DNA from: Priestia taiwanensis
GTDB lineage: Bacteria; Bacillota; Bacilli; Bacillales; Bacillaceae_G
Assembly: GCF_014638355.1 (NCBI RefSeq)
Contig: NZ_BMFK01000002.1
Span: 478,868 to 542,867, forward strand
Length of the DNA: 64,000 nucleotides
Direction: 5' to 3'
The position numbers and the translations under genes were made by a program. The notes under the pieces were generated by a model. That model saw only the letters and a program-made list of their open reading frames with translations, did not search any database and was not told the DNA's origin. This document shows positions 27,840 through 37,598 of this stretch, piece after piece (the stretch's first letter is position 1; each line of letters opens with the position of its first letter).

Positions 27840-29426
27840 ATGCGTTCAGTTAACGTTCAAATTGATTTACACGAATTAACAAAAGGAAATAATATTCGCT
27901 ATCAACTAAGTACGTCACAATTAATCGAGAGAATTCTTCATAAGAATGAAGGAATTTTAACTGATACAGGAGCTGTAAGCGTTTCAACTGGTAAATATAC
28001 AGGGCGTTCGCCAAAAGACAAATATATCGTTGATGAAGAATCTGTTCGAGAAAAGATTAACTGGGGAAATGTCAATCAACCAATTTCAAAGGAATCTTTC
28101 CGCACATTATATACGAAAATGTTAGAGTACTTACATGGCTGCGAAGAAGTATTCGTATTTAAAGGATTTGCAGGAGCAGATACAAAATCTCGCTTACCAA
28201 TTCAAGTAATTAACGAGTTTGCATGGCATAATTTATTTGCACAACAATTATTCATTCGTCCAACAGAAGAAGAGTTAGTAAATCACGAGGCACAATTCTC
28301 TGTTGTTTATGCTCCAAACTTCAAAGCAAATCCAGAAATAGACGGTACAAATTCAGAAACATTTATCATTATTTCATTTGAAGAACGCGTCGTATTAATT
28401 GGTGGAACAGAGTATGCAGGTGAATCGAAGAAATCAATCTTCTCTGTAATGAACTACTTACTTCCAGAGCAAGATATCTTATCGATGCATTGCTCAGCAA
28501 ACGTTGGAGAAGAAGGAGATGTTGCTCTATTCTTCGGTCTTTCTGGAACAGGAAAAACAACGTTATCTGCAGATCCTCACCGCAAATTAATTGGCGATGA
28601 TGAGCATGGTTGGTCCGATCACGGTGTATTTAATATTGAAGGTGGTTGCTACGCAAAATGCGTGAATTTATCACGTGAGAAAGAACCACAAATCTTTGAC
28701 GCCATTCGTTTCGGTTCTGTCTTAGAAAACGTCGTATTAGATCCAGATACTAGAATACCAGATTACAATAATGTATCTTTAACAGAAAATACACGTGCAT
28801 CTTATTCTTTACAAGCAATTGATAACATTGTGGTTCCAAGCGTAGCTGGTCACCCAAATACAATTATCTTCTTAACTGCAGATGCATTTGGAGTGCTTCC
28901 TCCAATTAGCAAATTAACGAAAGAACAAGCAATGTACCACTTCATTAGTGGTTATACAAGTAAATTAGCTGGTACAGAGCGTGGTATTACGTCACCACAA
29001 GCAACATTCTCAACATGCTTCGGTTCACCATTTTTACCACTTGATCCATCTCGTTATGCAGAAATGTTAGGAGAGCGCATCGACAAGTATGAGGCACAAG
29101 TATTCCTTGTAAATACAGGTTGGACTGGTGGCGAGTACGGTATTGGTAACCGTATGAAATTAGAATATACACGTGCAATGATTCATGCCGCATTGGCTGG
29201 TGAATTAAAAAATGTTGAAACAGTAAAAGACCCTATCTTCGGCTTAGAAATTCCAACTCGTATCGCCGGTGTTCCAGACGAAGTATTAGTTCCAAAGAAC
29301 ACATGGACAGACAAAGAAGCATACGAGGTGAAAGCAAACGAACTTGCTCGTAAATTCAAAGAAAATATTAAACGTTTCCCAAATGTAACAGTGGAAATTA
29401 TTGAGCAAGGCGGCCCAATTCTATAA
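27840..29426 (+). CDS. pckA: Phosphoenolpyruvate carboxykinase (ATP)
   Basis: Converts oxaloacetate and ATP to PEP, the entry step of gluconeogenesis. 528 aa from ATG 27840 ([17 protein letters not shown]). This start fits the known Bacillus N-terminus and length and has AAGGATGG upstream; in-frame ATGs at 27819 and 27834 would add 7 and 2 residues. The phosphate loop [11 protein letters not shown], the metal-binding DDEHGW and the substrate segment [11 protein letters not shown] are intact. Divergent from metK; single gene with a strong terminator. Confidence 0.97.
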   Translation: MRSVNVQIDLHELTKGNNIRYQLSTSQLIERILHKNEGILTDTGAVSVSTGKYTGRSPKDKYIVDEESVREKINWGNVNQPISKESFRTLYTKMLEYLHGCEEVFVFKGFAGADTKSRLPIQVINEFAWHNLFAQQLFIRPTEEELVNHEAQFSVVYAPNFKANPEIDGTNSETFIIISFEERVVLIGGTEYAGESKKSIFSVMNYLLPEQDILSMHCSANVGEEGDVALFFGLSGTGKTTLSADPHRKLIGDDEHGWSDHGVFNIEGGCYAKCVNLSREKEPQIFDAIRFGSVLENVVLDPDTRIPDYNNVSLTENTRASYSLQAIDNIVVPSVAGHPNTIIFLTADAFGVLPPISKLTKEQAMYHFISGYTSKLAGTERGITSPQATFSTCFGSPFLPLDPSRYAEMLGERIDKYEAQVFLVNTGWTGGEYGIGNRMKLEYTRAMIHAALAGELKNVETVKDPIFGLEIPTRIAGVPDEVLVPKNTWTDKEAYEVKANELARKFKENIKRFPNVTVEIIEQGGPIL

Positions 29427-29442
29427 TTAGTTACACATCCTT

Positions 29443-29477
29443 CCGTACGATGGAATGACATCATCGTACGGTTTTTT
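29443..29477 (+). terminator. pckA terminator
   Basis: 10-bp perfect stem CCGTACGATG/CATCGTACGG followed by TTTTTT, 16 bp after the stop codon. Confidence 0.93.
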
Positions 29478-29595
29478 GCGTTTTTTACATTCATATGATA
29501 AAAACAAGAGAAAAAACAGACGAAACATGCTTCAAGTGATATACTTGAGTACATATATAATAGAAAGAAATTTCAGATAAAAGAGGTGTATCTCA

Positions 29596-30033
29596 GTGAA
29601 TCCAGAAGAAATCGTAAAACAATTTATGAAGGAAGTACGTTCAGGTCGTAATATCCACTTAGCACCTGAACTAATGGCAGATAAAGTATTTGCCCATCAA
29701 ATTCAATCAGAAGAAGAGACGACAATTGAAAGAACCCCGTACGAATATGCAGAACATGTACAAGAAATGCTAGACGCATATGGTAACTTCTCCTTAGAAA
29801 TTGAAGAACTTTTACCATCTACTGATAATCGTGTATATGTAAGATGGAAGCAAATCGGTACTCATATCGGTGAAATAGATGGATTTGCTCCGACCGGCCT
29901 CCCTGTCATTGAATATGCGAGTGCTGTCTATGTTGTTGAATGCAATAAAATTGTAGAATATTGGATTCAAATTGATCGAATGGGTATTCATCGCCAGCTA
30001 GAACAAAACAAACAAACTATCACTTCACTCTAG
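29596..30033 (+). CDS. SnoaL-like / ester cyclase family protein
   Basis: 145-aa NTF2-like fold protein. The arrangement MNPEEIVKQFMKEVRSGRN, then YEYAEHVQEMLDAYGNFSLEIEELLPSTDNRVYVRWKQIGTH, then GLPVIEYASAVYVVECNKIVEYW is the SnoaL/ester-cyclase pattern. Such proteins include polyketide cyclases and many of unknown role; no substrate can be named. The start is GTG 29596 with AGAGGTG 7 nt upstream. It is a single gene flanked by two good terminators. Confidence 0.78.
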   Translation: MNPEEIVKQFMKEVRSGRNIHLAPELMADKVFAHQIQSEEETTIERTPYEYAEHVQEMLDAYGNFSLEIEELLPSTDNRVYVRWKQIGTHIGEIDGFAPTGLPVIEYASAVYVVECNKIVEYWIQIDRMGIHRQLEQNKQTITSL

Positions 30034-30045
30034 AACACGTCACAT

Positions 30046-30088
30046 AAAAAGAACGTTACACGCATAGGCGGATGTAACGTTCTTTTTT
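30046..30088 (+). terminator. Terminator after the SnoaL-like gene
   Basis: 15-bp stem (30046-30060 with 30073-30087), AAAAAGAACGTTACA paired to its complement, ending in a T-run. Symmetric, so it can also act on the other strand. Confidence 0.9.
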
Positions 30089-30172
30089 ATTCAAAACATT
30101 TTCTCTAGGCCTTCACATATAGCCCTTCCAACACATATTCTACACTATCGATTGATAGAGGGGGAATGACAA

Positions 30173-31183
30173 TTGAAACGCCTTTGGAAATACTTTTTAC
30201 TCACATGTATGAGCGTCTTATTCATTAGTGCATGTACTTCTACAAAAGACTCAACACCAGAGACAAAAACAGAAAAAGTTCGAATTGCAGAAGTAACACG
30301 CTCTCTCTTCTATGCTCCGCAGTATGTTGCGATAAGTAAAGGCTTTTTTAAAGAAGAGGGACTAGATATCGAACTCACGACCACACCAGGTGGTGACAAA
30401 ACGATGACGACCTTATTATCAAACGGTGCAGATATCGCACTAGTCGGTTCAGAAACATCCATTTATGTGTCATTACAAGATGCGAATAATCCTATTTTAA
30501 ATTTCGCACAACTGACCCAGAATGATGGCACCTTCCTCGTTTCTCGCGAGAAGATAAATAATTTTACATGGGATCAACTAAAAGGAAAAGACTATCTCGG
30601 CCAACGAAAAGGCGGGATGCCACAAATGGTTGGAGAATATGTACTAAAAAATCGTAATATTGATCCACAAAAAGACGTTAACTTAATTCAAAATGTGGAC
30701 TTTGCCAATATTGCAAGTGCCTTCGCCTCTGGAACAGGTGATTTCGTTCAATTATTCGAACCAACAGCTAGTATTTTCGAGAAAGAAGGAAAAGGTTACA
30801 TCGTTGCAGCATTCGGCAAAGAATCTGGTGCCCTCCCGTACACAACTTTCATGGCAAAAGAAAGCTTCCTAAAGGATAAAAAAGACATCGCAGAAAAATT
30901 CACTCGTGCCCTTTATAAAGGACAACAATGGGTAGATGCTCACTCACCAGAAGAAATTGCAGATGTAGTAGTAGACTATTTCAAAGAAACACCGAAAGAT
31001 ATTATGATAAATGTCATTAAGCGCTATAAAGAACAACATGCGTACGCAACAAATCCACTATTAGAGAAAGAAGAATGGAACCGCCTAATCGATGTGATGA
31101 AGACAGCTGGACAATTGAAAGAAGATATAAGCTATGAAAAACTCGTTCATACAGAGTTTGCAAACAACGTCATAAAAAAATAA
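30173..31183 (+). CDS. ytlA: ABC transporter substrate-binding lipoprotein (NMT1/SsuA type, YtlA-like)
   Basis: Lipid-anchored binding protein of an importer, 336 aa. The signal peptide ends in lipobox ISAC (Cys21). The mature part has the NMT1/THI5-SsuA fold marks FYAPQYVAISKGFFKEEGLDIEL and GADIALVGSETS. Family substrates include taurine, sulfonates, nitrate and thiamine precursors; the sequence does not decide among them. The start is TTG 30173 with GAGGGGG upstream; the nearby ATG at 30166 is in another frame. First gene of a three-gene operon, in the position of B. subtilis ytlACD, upstream of ytkD. Confidence 0.88.
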   Translation: MKRLWKYFLLTCMSVLFISACTSTKDSTPETKTEKVRIAEVTRSLFYAPQYVAISKGFFKEEGLDIELTTTPGGDKTMTTLLSNGADIALVGSETSIYVSLQDANNPILNFAQLTQNDGTFLVSREKINNFTWDQLKGKDYLGQRKGGMPQMVGEYVLKNRNIDPQKDVNLIQNVDFANIASAFASGTGDFVQLFEPTASIFEKEGKGYIVAAFGKESGALPYTTFMAKESFLKDKKDIAEKFTRALYKGQQWVDAHSPEEIADVVVDYFKETPKDIMINVIKRYKEQHAYATNPLLEKEEWNRLIDVMKTAGQLKEDISYEKLVHTEFANNVIKK

Positions 31184-31195
31184 GAAGGGATAATC

Positions 31196-31951
31196 ATGAG
31201 TTTCGTAACATTACAGCATGTATCTCATGCCTTTTTCAATAAGAAAGAACTAACGGAAGTATTAGAGGATATTACATTATCTGTAGAAGACGGAGAATTC
31301 GTTTCCTTTATCGGACCGAGCGGATGTGGAAAAACAACACTCCTCTCTCTCATCTCCGGTCTTCTCACCCCTCTTGAAGGAGAAATTCACTTTACAACTA
31401 ATACGAAAAACATCGGCTATATGCTTCAACAAGATTACTTGTTTCCCTGGAAAACGATTGAACAAAACATTTTGCTTGGCTTAAAGGTTACTAAAACCCT
31501 TGATGAAGACACGAAAAAAAAAGCATTAACCTTATTAGAAAAAGTCGGGCTCGCTCACGTTCAACATGCATATCCACGACAACTTTCAGGTGGAATGCGT
31601 CAACGTGTCGCACTCGTACGCACGTTAGCAACAAATCCCGGATTGCTTTTACTTGATGAACCTTTTTCTGCGTTAGACTACCAAAACAAATTGAAATTAG
31701 AAGATTTAGTGTCTGTACTGCTCAAGCAATACAACAAAACATCTATTCTCGTCACACATGATATTGAAGAGGCTATTGCCATGAGCCACCGAATTTTTTT
31801 ATTTGGTGGGAAACCTGGAAAACTCATTCAGACATTCATCGTCCCAACAGATATACAACAACTAACACCATTTGAGGCAAGAAGACATCCTACTTTCTCT
31901 CTTTTATTCGAAGAAATTTGGAAGGAGATGGAACAACTTGAACGCACATAA
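31196..31951 (+). CDS. ytlC: ABC transporter ATP-binding protein (YtlC-like)
   Basis: ATPase of the importer, 251 aa. Walker A GPSGCGKTT, Q-loop MLQQDYLFPW, signature LSGGMRQR, Walker B LLLLDEPFSALD and the switch His in LVTHDIEEA are all present, in the spacing of the SsuB/TauB/NrtD group. ATG at 31196 follows AGAAGGGA. The last codons overlap the start of the permease gene by 14 bp, so the two are coupled. Confidence 0.92.
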   Translation: MSFVTLQHVSHAFFNKKELTEVLEDITLSVEDGEFVSFIGPSGCGKTTLLSLISGLLTPLEGEIHFTTNTKNIGYMLQQDYLFPWKTIEQNILLGLKVTKTLDEDTKKKALTLLEKVGLAHVQHAYPRQLSGGMRQRVALVRTLATNPGLLLLDEPFSALDYQNKLKLEDLVSVLLKQYNKTSILVTHDIEEAIAMSHRIFLFGGKPGKLIQTFIVPTDIQQLTPFEARRHPTFSLLFEEIWKEMEQLERT

Positions 31952-32750
31952 GCCTTCCTTTCGAACCCTTCATCAGCAGTATATTAAGCGTACAAAGAAA
32001 ACGACGCATATTATTTGGTCCATTCAACTTGCAATACTCGTTCTATTCTTTGCTGGCTGGGAACTAGCAAGTACACAACGATGGATTGACCCACTCTTAT
32101 TTAGCTCACCATCTAAAATCTATACATTGTTCATTTCCAATACCCAAGATGGTTCCTTATTCCCACATGTATCTGTAACCATTATTGAAACATTAGTAAG
32201 CTTCATCATTGCGACAATTCTTGGAACATTTATCGCATGCATGCTATGGTGGTTCCCAATGCTCTCACGCATTTTCGATCCGTATTTAGTAACGCTAAAT
32301 GCAATGCCAAAAGTAGCACTTGGCCCTATTATCATCGTAATCTTTGGACCCAATATTTCATCATCTATTGCCATGGGCGTTATCATTTCAATTATCATCA
32401 CAATCATCGTTATTTACAACGCATTCACAAATGTAGATGCGAACTATATAAAGGTACTTCAAACATTCCGTTCAACCAAACGACAAGTCTTTACAGAGGC
32501 TGTTTTCCCGTCCTCCTTCTCCGCCATCATTTCCACATTAAAAGTAAATGTTGGATTATCATGGGTAGGTGTTATTGTAGGAGAATTTCTCGTCTCAAAA
32601 GAAGGACTTGGTTATCTCATTAACTACGGTTTCCAAATTTTTAATTTTAACCTTGTGTTAATGAGTGTGCTTCTTATTATGGTTGTCGCTGCTTGCATGT
32701 ATGTGCTTGTCGATGCATTAGAAAAAATTATCATTCGTAATGACAAATAA
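31938..32750 (+). CDS. ytlD: ABC transporter permease (YtlD-like)
   Basis: Inner-membrane permease of the importer, 270 aa with about six membrane segments. The EAA loop region is in KVLQTFRSTKRQVFTEAVFPSSFSAIISTLKVNVG. The frame is open back to 31872, but TTG 31938 (NAHKPSFRTLHQQY) has AAGGAG 10 nt before it and gives the usual family length, so I use it. It completes the binding protein-ATPase-permease operon. The terminator stem covers its stop codon. Confidence 0.9.
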   Translation: MNAHKPSFRTLHQQYIKRTKKTTHIIWSIQLAILVLFFAGWELASTQRWIDPLLFSSPSKIYTLFISNTQDGSLFPHVSVTIIETLVSFIIATILGTFIACMLWWFPMLSRIFDPYLVTLNAMPKVALGPIIIVIFGPNISSSIAMGVIISIIITIIVIYNAFTNVDANYIKVLQTFRSTKRQVFTEAVFPSSFSAIISTLKVNVGLSWVGVIVGEFLVSKEGLGYLINYGFQIFNFNLVLMSVLLIMVVAACMYVLVDALEKIIIRNDK

Positions 32751-32798
32751 CCAGTTTCTTCGCTTAGAATCATTGAGCGAAGAAACTGGTTATTTCTT
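32746..32798. terminator. Terminator between the ytl operon and ytkD
   Basis: 19-bp perfect stem (32746-32764 with 32776-32794) with an 11-nt loop, followed by TTTCTTTA on plus. It covers the ytlD stop codon and can serve the convergent ytkD. Confidence 0.88.
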
Positions 32799-32815
32799 TA
32801 CATCTGTATCATTCT

Positions 32816-33301
32816 TTATTTTGACATAGAATTTATATTCATAGATGCTATTTTATTTATGCTATGTACTAACACATCATCACGCATAATGAAGCTAAAG
32901 CGATTGTCTTTTTTAAGGCTTTTTGGTAATTTATCCATCAGTACAGGACCTAAAGTCTCAAAGTAATGTGGTTGAGGCTGTAAGTCATCTACCACTGCAT
33001 GATAAATATTTTTGACGATTACTTTTTCTCTGCCATTTACTTTGTACTGGCCAAGGTAAAATAAAGCCGAAACCTCTCCACCTGTTTCTTCCTTTACTTC
33101 ACGAATTGCCGCTTCTTCAGAAGTTTCACCTTCTTCTACTTTTCCACCTGGAAACTCTAATCCACGATGTTTGTGTTTTGTTAGCAACCACTTTCCTTGA
33201 TGCTTACACACTACCCACACATGCTTCGCAAAAGAAGCATAAGGATGATCATCAAAAGAAAGCTCTACCGTATTCCCATAATAATCTTTAAATGTATACA
33301 T
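32816..33301 (-). CDS. ytkD: Nudix hydrolase, YtkD-like nucleoside triphosphatase
   Basis: 161-aa Nudix protein. The Nudix box is complete: [25 protein letters not shown] (G-x5-E...REVxEExG). B. subtilis YtkD hydrolyses oxidised and normal nucleoside triphosphates (8-oxo-dGTP type housekeeping), and this gene sits in the same neighbourhood. The start is ATG 33301 ([10 protein letters not shown]) because GGAG lies 6 nt upstream; the frame opens at a TTG 24 bp earlier, which lacks a site. Confidence 0.9.
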   Translation of the reverse strand: MYTFKDYYGNTVELSFDDHPYASFAKHVWVVCKHQGKWLLTKHKHRGLEFPGGKVEEGETSEEAAIREVKEETGGEVSALFYLGQYKVNGREKVIVKNIYHAVVDDLQPQPHYFETLGPVLMDKLPKSLKKDNRFSFIMRDDVLVHSINKIASMNINSMSK

Positions 33302-33385
33302 AATTAACTCCGCTTCTTTCGACAAGAATAACTTTTTCTACATCTTATCATACAATTATTCCTTACAAAAGAAAAACAGGCTCAT

Positions 33386-33697
33386 TCATTCCCTTTGTAA
33401 AATATTCATTCCCTCAATATGCTTCTTCGTTTCTTCATTTCCTAATTGATAAATATGAGCATATGCACGTCCTAATGCCTCATCATACCTATCATTCTCT
33501 TCGTCATAATGATATTCTAGGAAAGGAATATGTGCACGCCAATACGATGATCGATCATCATCATACATATGTTGGAATAGTGTACGCAAGTAATGAATCT
33601 CCTCGTCCGTTGCTCTTATGACAAACATTGATTCTTCCGTCCGTACACGAGCTATTTCACCTTGTGTCAATGATACATAATATGTTCGCTTCTCCAT
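33386..33697 (-). CDS. Conserved hypothetical protein (103 aa)
   Basis: Soluble 103-aa protein, not recognised as a named family. It is acidic and rich in Tyr and His, with RAHIPFLEYHYDEENDRYDEALGRAYAHIY as its most distinctive part. That stretch has a run of His, Tyr, Asp and Glu that could bind metal, though this is only a guess. The start at 33697 (MEKRTYYVSL) has AAAGGAG 5 nt upstream; the upstream in-frame ATG at 33742 has no site. Its relation to ytkD is only positional. Confidence 0.75.
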   Translation of the reverse strand: MEKRTYYVSLTQGEIARVRTEESMFVIRATDEEIHYLRTLFQHMYDDDRSSYWRAHIPFLEYHYDEENDRYDEALGRAYAHIYQLGNEETKKHIEGMNILQRE

Positions 33698-33927
33698 TCT
33701 AACTCCTTTCACCTTTTCAAACATATTCTTTCTTGCTTCCATCTCTTACATGTTACGATATATAAAGAAACATCCTTGTTACTAGCATGTTCATGTTTGT
33801 GGCGAAATATAAGGAGGGAATTCCTTATTCATCACAATATCGCTTATATGTATTACTATTATGTTCGTTCTGACTAGTATCATGATTCAAACTAGACAGA
33901 TGAACCAAAAAAGAAAGAGGTTAAATG

Positions 33928-34083
33928 ATGAATACTGTATTGCTTGTTGCACTCGGCATTGTTGCTGTTGTGCTTATACTATCTGTACTAACCATTAATA
34001 AAGCTTATTCATATAAACACTCTGTTGATAATATTGAAGATAATCCATATAAAGAAGAAAATGAAAAGAAGAAGCAACCGTAA
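33928..34083 (+). CDS. YtzI-like small membrane protein (51 aa)
   Basis: Short protein with one N-terminal hydrophobic helix (NTVLLVALGIVAVVLILSVL) and a charged tail (KHSVDNIEDNPYKEENEKKK). Length, layout and position near yidD/ytkD match B. subtilis YtzI, function unknown. AAAGAGG lies 7 nt before ATG 33928; the ATG at 33925 is in frame but too close. Confidence 0.78.
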   Translation: MNTVLLVALGIVAVVLILSVLTINKAYSYKHSVDNIEDNPYKEENEKKKQP

Positions 34084-34160
34084 TTGCTTCTTCTTTCATT
34101 TGACAAATAGTAGCCAAACCTACTAATGTAAAAGTTATCTTTATTCTGTAGGAGGCTACA

Positions 34161-34385
34161 ATGAAACACGTATTCATTTTGCTTATTCGCTTTTATCAAA
34201 AATGGATTTCACCGATGAAGCCACCGTCATGTCGCTTTTATCCAACATGCTCACATTATGGTATTGAGGCATTCAAAACACATGGCTTTTTTGTTGGATT
34301 GTACTTAACAGTAACCCGTATTTTAAAATGTCATCCATTTCATCCTGGCGGCCATGACCCTGTACCACCGAAAAAAAAGAAATAA
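34161..34385 (+). CDS. yidD: Membrane protein insertion efficiency factor YidD
   Basis: 74-aa YidD (YtjA in B. subtilis), a small inner-membrane-associated protein that helps YidC/Oxa1-type insertion. The family core is [33 protein letters not shown], with its conserved cysteines, then [15 protein letters not shown]. The hydrophobic start is amphipathic, the end is Lys-rich. ATG at 34161 follows GTAGGAGGC. The stop codon touches the stop codon of the convergent carbonic anhydrase gene, with no terminator between. Confidence 0.95.
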   Translation: MKHVFILLIRFYQKWISPMKPPSCRFYPTCSHYGIEAFKTHGFFVGLYLTVTRILKCHPFHPGGHDPVPPKKKK

Positions 34386-34949
34386 TTATTTATTATATCC
34401 ATCTACAACAACATCTAATTTACCTGTCTTCGGATCAATAACAAGACCGTGTACTGGTAATTTAGATGGTAATAATGGGTGATTACGAATCATTTTAACC
34501 GACTCACTCACGCTCTCTTCAACACAATCAAATCCATGTAACCATTTCTCTAAATCCACACCGAAATATTCTACTGCTTCAATTGCCAAGTCTGAAATAC
34601 CACGATCACGCATCGTATCTAAAATATCATCTGCTTTTAACGTAGCCATTCCGCAGTCATGGTGCCCCACAACACATACTTCATCTGCATTTAATGCGTA
34701 AATTGCGACCAATATACTACGCATAATAGATCCAAATGGATGGGAAATTACTGCTCCTGCAACTTTCACAACCTTTACGTCCCCGTTACCGATGTTCATC
34801 GCACGCGGCAATAATTCTACTAGACGAGTATCCATACAAGAAACAATTACTAAACGCTTCTCCGGATACTTGCTCGTCTCAAATTTTTCATATTCTTTAT
34901 CTGTCACAAATTTTTCGTTATGCTCTAAAATTTCATGTAATAATGTCAC
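34386..34949 (-). CDS. Beta-class carbonic anhydrase (YtiB-like)
   Basis: Interconverts CO2 and bicarbonate, 187 aa. The zinc ligands are seen as Cys38, His96 and Cys99 (GHHDCGM), with the Asp40-Arg42 dyad in SCMDTRLVE. This is the short beta-class type found in Gram-positive bacteria, similar to B. subtilis YtiB. ATG at 34949 begins MTLLHEIL. Neighbours are yidD (convergent, stop codons abutting) and the cyd operon (divergent). Confidence 0.93.
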   Translation of the reverse strand: MTLLHEILEHNEKFVTDKEYEKFETSKYPEKRLVIVSCMDTRLVELLPRAMNIGNGDVKVVKVAGAVISHPFGSIMRSILVAIYALNADEVCVVGHHDCGMATLKADDILDTMRDRGISDLAIEAVEYFGVDLEKWLHGFDCVEESVSESVKMIRNHPLLPSKLPVHGLVIDPKTGKLDVVVDGYNK

Positions 34950-35196
34950 GCTGTTATCCCCCTTGTTTCCATCATTTCTTCTATTTTTCCCTTTTCTATC
35001 ATTTTAGTCAAGAAGGAGTTCGAAAAAACAAGTTTTCCACTATGCAAATGTTACGTTCAAACAACATCCACAAAGTTTCTATAGTTCTGTCACATCCCCA
35101 ATATTTTCTAATCTATCCTATCAATTACACTATAAGTAAGTAATGTACCTAGTAATTACTAAAAACAACTAACACCATTAAAAAAGGAGTGGAAAC

Positions 35197-36540
35197 ATGG
35201 AGAGTGTTTTACTATTAAGCCGTATTCAATTCGGTATTACAATCTTTTATCATTTTTTATTCGTACCATTAACAATCGGACTCGTTATCCTAGTAGCAGC
35301 AATGGAAACTCAGCACGCCCGTACATTAAATCCACAATATCGCAAAATGGCAGACTTTTGGGGAAAGCTATTTGCAATTAATATGGTACTCGGAATTGTG
35401 ACAGGTATCACAATGGAGTTTCAATTCGGAACAAACTGGTCTGAATACTCGAAATATATGGGGGATATTTTTGGATCACCACTTGCAATTGAAGCACTCG
35501 TAGCATTTTTCTTAGAATCTACCTTCATGGGCATTTGGTTATTTGGAAAAGACAAACTTTCTCCAAAGATGCGTGCCTTCTGTTTCTGGATGGTCGCTAT
35601 CGGAACAAATCTTTCGGCATTATGGATTATTACAGCAAATGGATTCATGCAAAATCCTGTAGGATATAACATTGTCAATGGACGTGCAGAAATTGCAGAC
35701 TTCTGGGCAATTGTAACAAACCCTTACGCTTGGCATATTTTCTTTCATACAGTTATTAGTTGTTACATTGCAGGTTCTTTCTTTGTTATGGCAGTTAGTG
35801 CCTATCATTTACTTCGTAAAAATGAAGTTGCATTCTTTAAGAAATCATTTAAATATGGACTTATTATGGCAGTATTTGCCGCCACAGTAACACCACTTAT
35901 CGGTCACCAATCAGGAGTGAATGCTGCAAAAATGCAACCGGCAAAAGGTGCTGCAATGGAGGCAGTATGGGAAACGACAGATGAACTCGACTTCTCCATT
36001 ATTTCTGTCCCAATTCCTGGTGAAGAACGAAATTTCGAATTATTTACGATTCCAAAGCTCGGTAGTTTCTTCTATACGAACTCATTTGACGGCGAAGTAA
36101 CTGGATTAAAAGACATTCCAGAGGAAGAAAGACCAAATGTCCCAATCGTTTTCTGGAGCTTCCGCGTCATGGTAGCATTAGGAATTTTCTTTATGATGAC
36201 AACATGGTATGGTGTCTACCTGTACAGAAAGAACAAACTCGAAAACGCAACACGCTATTTAAAGTTAACGATGTGGTCTGTTCTACTTCCTTACATTGCT
36301 ATCAATGCTGGATGGATGGTTGCCGAAGTTGGAAGACAACCTTGGACTGTATATGGACTAATGAAAACACAAGATGCCGTATCACCACTATCAACATCGC
36401 AAATTTACTTCTCACTAGTCGGACTTGTGTTATTCTACACAATCTTATTAATTGCTGATGTATACTTAATGCTCAAATTTGCGAAAAAAGGACCTTCTCA
36501 ACAATCAACCAAACAAGGAGGAATCGAGCATGTCTCATGA
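35197..36540 (+). CDS. cydA: Cytochrome bd quinol oxidase subunit I (YthA/CydA)
   Basis: Heme-carrying subunit of a bd-type terminal oxidase that oxidises menaquinol and reduces oxygen; 447 aa, about nine membrane helices. The b595 ligand His19 is in ITIFYHFLF. GRQPW, the conserved quinol-side motif, is in WMVAEVGRQPWTVYG. The Q-loop is the short form typical of Bacillus. The upstream 247 bp (34950-35196) has AT-rich repeats (GTAATTACTA near 35150) but no promoter I can name. It overlaps cydB by 11 bp. The position next to ytiB matches B. subtilis ythA. Confidence 0.94.
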   Translation: MESVLLLSRIQFGITIFYHFLFVPLTIGLVILVAAMETQHARTLNPQYRKMADFWGKLFAINMVLGIVTGITMEFQFGTNWSEYSKYMGDIFGSPLAIEALVAFFLESTFMGIWLFGKDKLSPKMRAFCFWMVAIGTNLSALWIITANGFMQNPVGYNIVNGRAEIADFWAIVTNPYAWHIFFHTVISCYIAGSFFVMAVSAYHLLRKNEVAFFKKSFKYGLIMAVFAATVTPLIGHQSGVNAAKMQPAKGAAMEAVWETTDELDFSIISVPIPGEERNFELFTIPKLGSFFYTNSFDGEVTGLKDIPEEERPNVPIVFWSFRVMVALGIFFMMTTWYGVYLYRKNKLENATRYLKLTMWSVLLPYIAINAGWMVAEVGRQPWTVYGLMKTQDAVSPLSTSQIYFSLVGLVLFYTILLIADVYLMLKFAKKGPSQQSTKQGGIEHVS

Positions 36541-37558
36541 TACGTTAGCAATTATTTGGTTCGCCTTATGGGGTGTAATCTGGACTGTTTACTTTATACT
36601 AGATGCGTATTCATTGGGAACTGGGATGCTATTTGGAAAAATCACAAAAGATCGTGCGGAACGCAACCAATTACAAGAAGCAATTGGACCGTTTTGGAAT
36701 GGTAATGAAGTATGGTTAATTACTGCTGGTGGTGCAACATTTGCCGCATTTCCAATCGTCTATGCAGACATGTTCTCGTTCTTATATGAGGCGATGATGC
36801 TCATTTTATTCGCACTCATTCTCCGTGCAGCGAGTCTTGAATTTATGCACAAGGACGATCATCCAAAATGGATAGCAACATGTAAGTGGACATTTATTAT
36901 TAGTAGCTTTGCCTTACCAGTCTTATTTGGCGTCGCCTTCTCCAATCTTTATTACGGTTTACTAATTGGGCCAAACGGGTATGAAGGAAACTTATTTAGC
37001 TTATTGCATCGCTATGCACTACTAGGAGGTGCATTATTTGTAGCACTCTTCATGACATCTGGTGCCCTTTGGATTATGATCAAAACAGCTGGAGAAGTAG
37101 CCGAACGTGCTAGCAAAATTGCTCGTTACACATCTATTGCAGCTGGTGGGATTTTACCAATCTATTTCGTTGCAACAGCAAACAAGACGTTTATTTTCGA
37201 CAACTTTAACGATAATCCAATTTTATATGCTATCCCGTTACTATGCATGATAACGGCTATCATGACAATTGTCTTTGTCTTCAAAAACAAAGTAGGATTA
37301 GCATTTACAAATGTTTGTTTAACGATTGGAACATTTATGGCAACTGGCTTCATCGGTATGTTCCCGCGTATGTTACCATCTCGTATCAACGACGCATTAA
37401 GTATTACGCTATTCGAAGCCCGAGGAAGCGAATTAAACTTAAAAATCATGTTCGGTGTTGCAATGGTTACGGTACCAATTGTAATCAGTTATCAATTATG
37501 GAGTTATACATTATTCAAAACAAAACTAACAAAACAAAATGCAAAAGGCTATCATTAA
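36530..37558 (+). CDS. cydB: Cytochrome bd quinol oxidase subunit II (YthB/CydB)
   Basis: Second subunit of the bd oxidase, 342 aa, about eight membrane helices. The start MSHDTLAIIWFALWGVIWTVYFILDAYSLGTG is the family N-terminus (YFxLDGFDLG-like), and GPFWNGNEVWLI is the conserved second-helix signature. ATG 36530 follows AAGGAGGAATC; the frame opens earlier, at 36479, inside cydA. No cydC/cydD or cydX-like gene is seen nearby; a short CydS-type peptide was looked for after it and not found before the terminator. Confidence 0.94.
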   Translation: MSHDTLAIIWFALWGVIWTVYFILDAYSLGTGMLFGKITKDRAERNQLQEAIGPFWNGNEVWLITAGGATFAAFPIVYADMFSFLYEAMMLILFALILRAASLEFMHKDDHPKWIATCKWTFIISSFALPVLFGVAFSNLYYGLLIGPNGYEGNLFSLLHRYALLGGALFVALFMTSGALWIMIKTAGEVAERASKIARYTSIAAGGILPIYFVATANKTFIFDNFNDNPILYAIPLLCMITAIMTIVFVFKNKVGLAFTNVCLTIGTFMATGFIGMFPRMLPSRINDALSITLFEARGSELNLKIMFGVAMVTVPIVISYQLWSYTLFKTKLTKQNAKGYH

Positions 37559-37598
37559 AAAAATCCTAGTCCATCTCATGTATGGACTAGGATTTTTT
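37559..37598. terminator. Bidirectional terminator between cydB and gerIC
   Basis: 15-bp stem AAAATCCTAGTCCAT/ATGGACTAGGATTTT with T-runs on both strands. It touches the gerIC stop codon and lies just after cydB. Confidence 0.92.

Noticed and set aside
33815..33927. A possible 35-residue hydrophobic peptide before ytzI, after a good AAGGAGGG site
   Set aside because: No ATG, GTG or TTG follows at a usable distance; the frame begins with TTA and runs on into ytzI in another frame.
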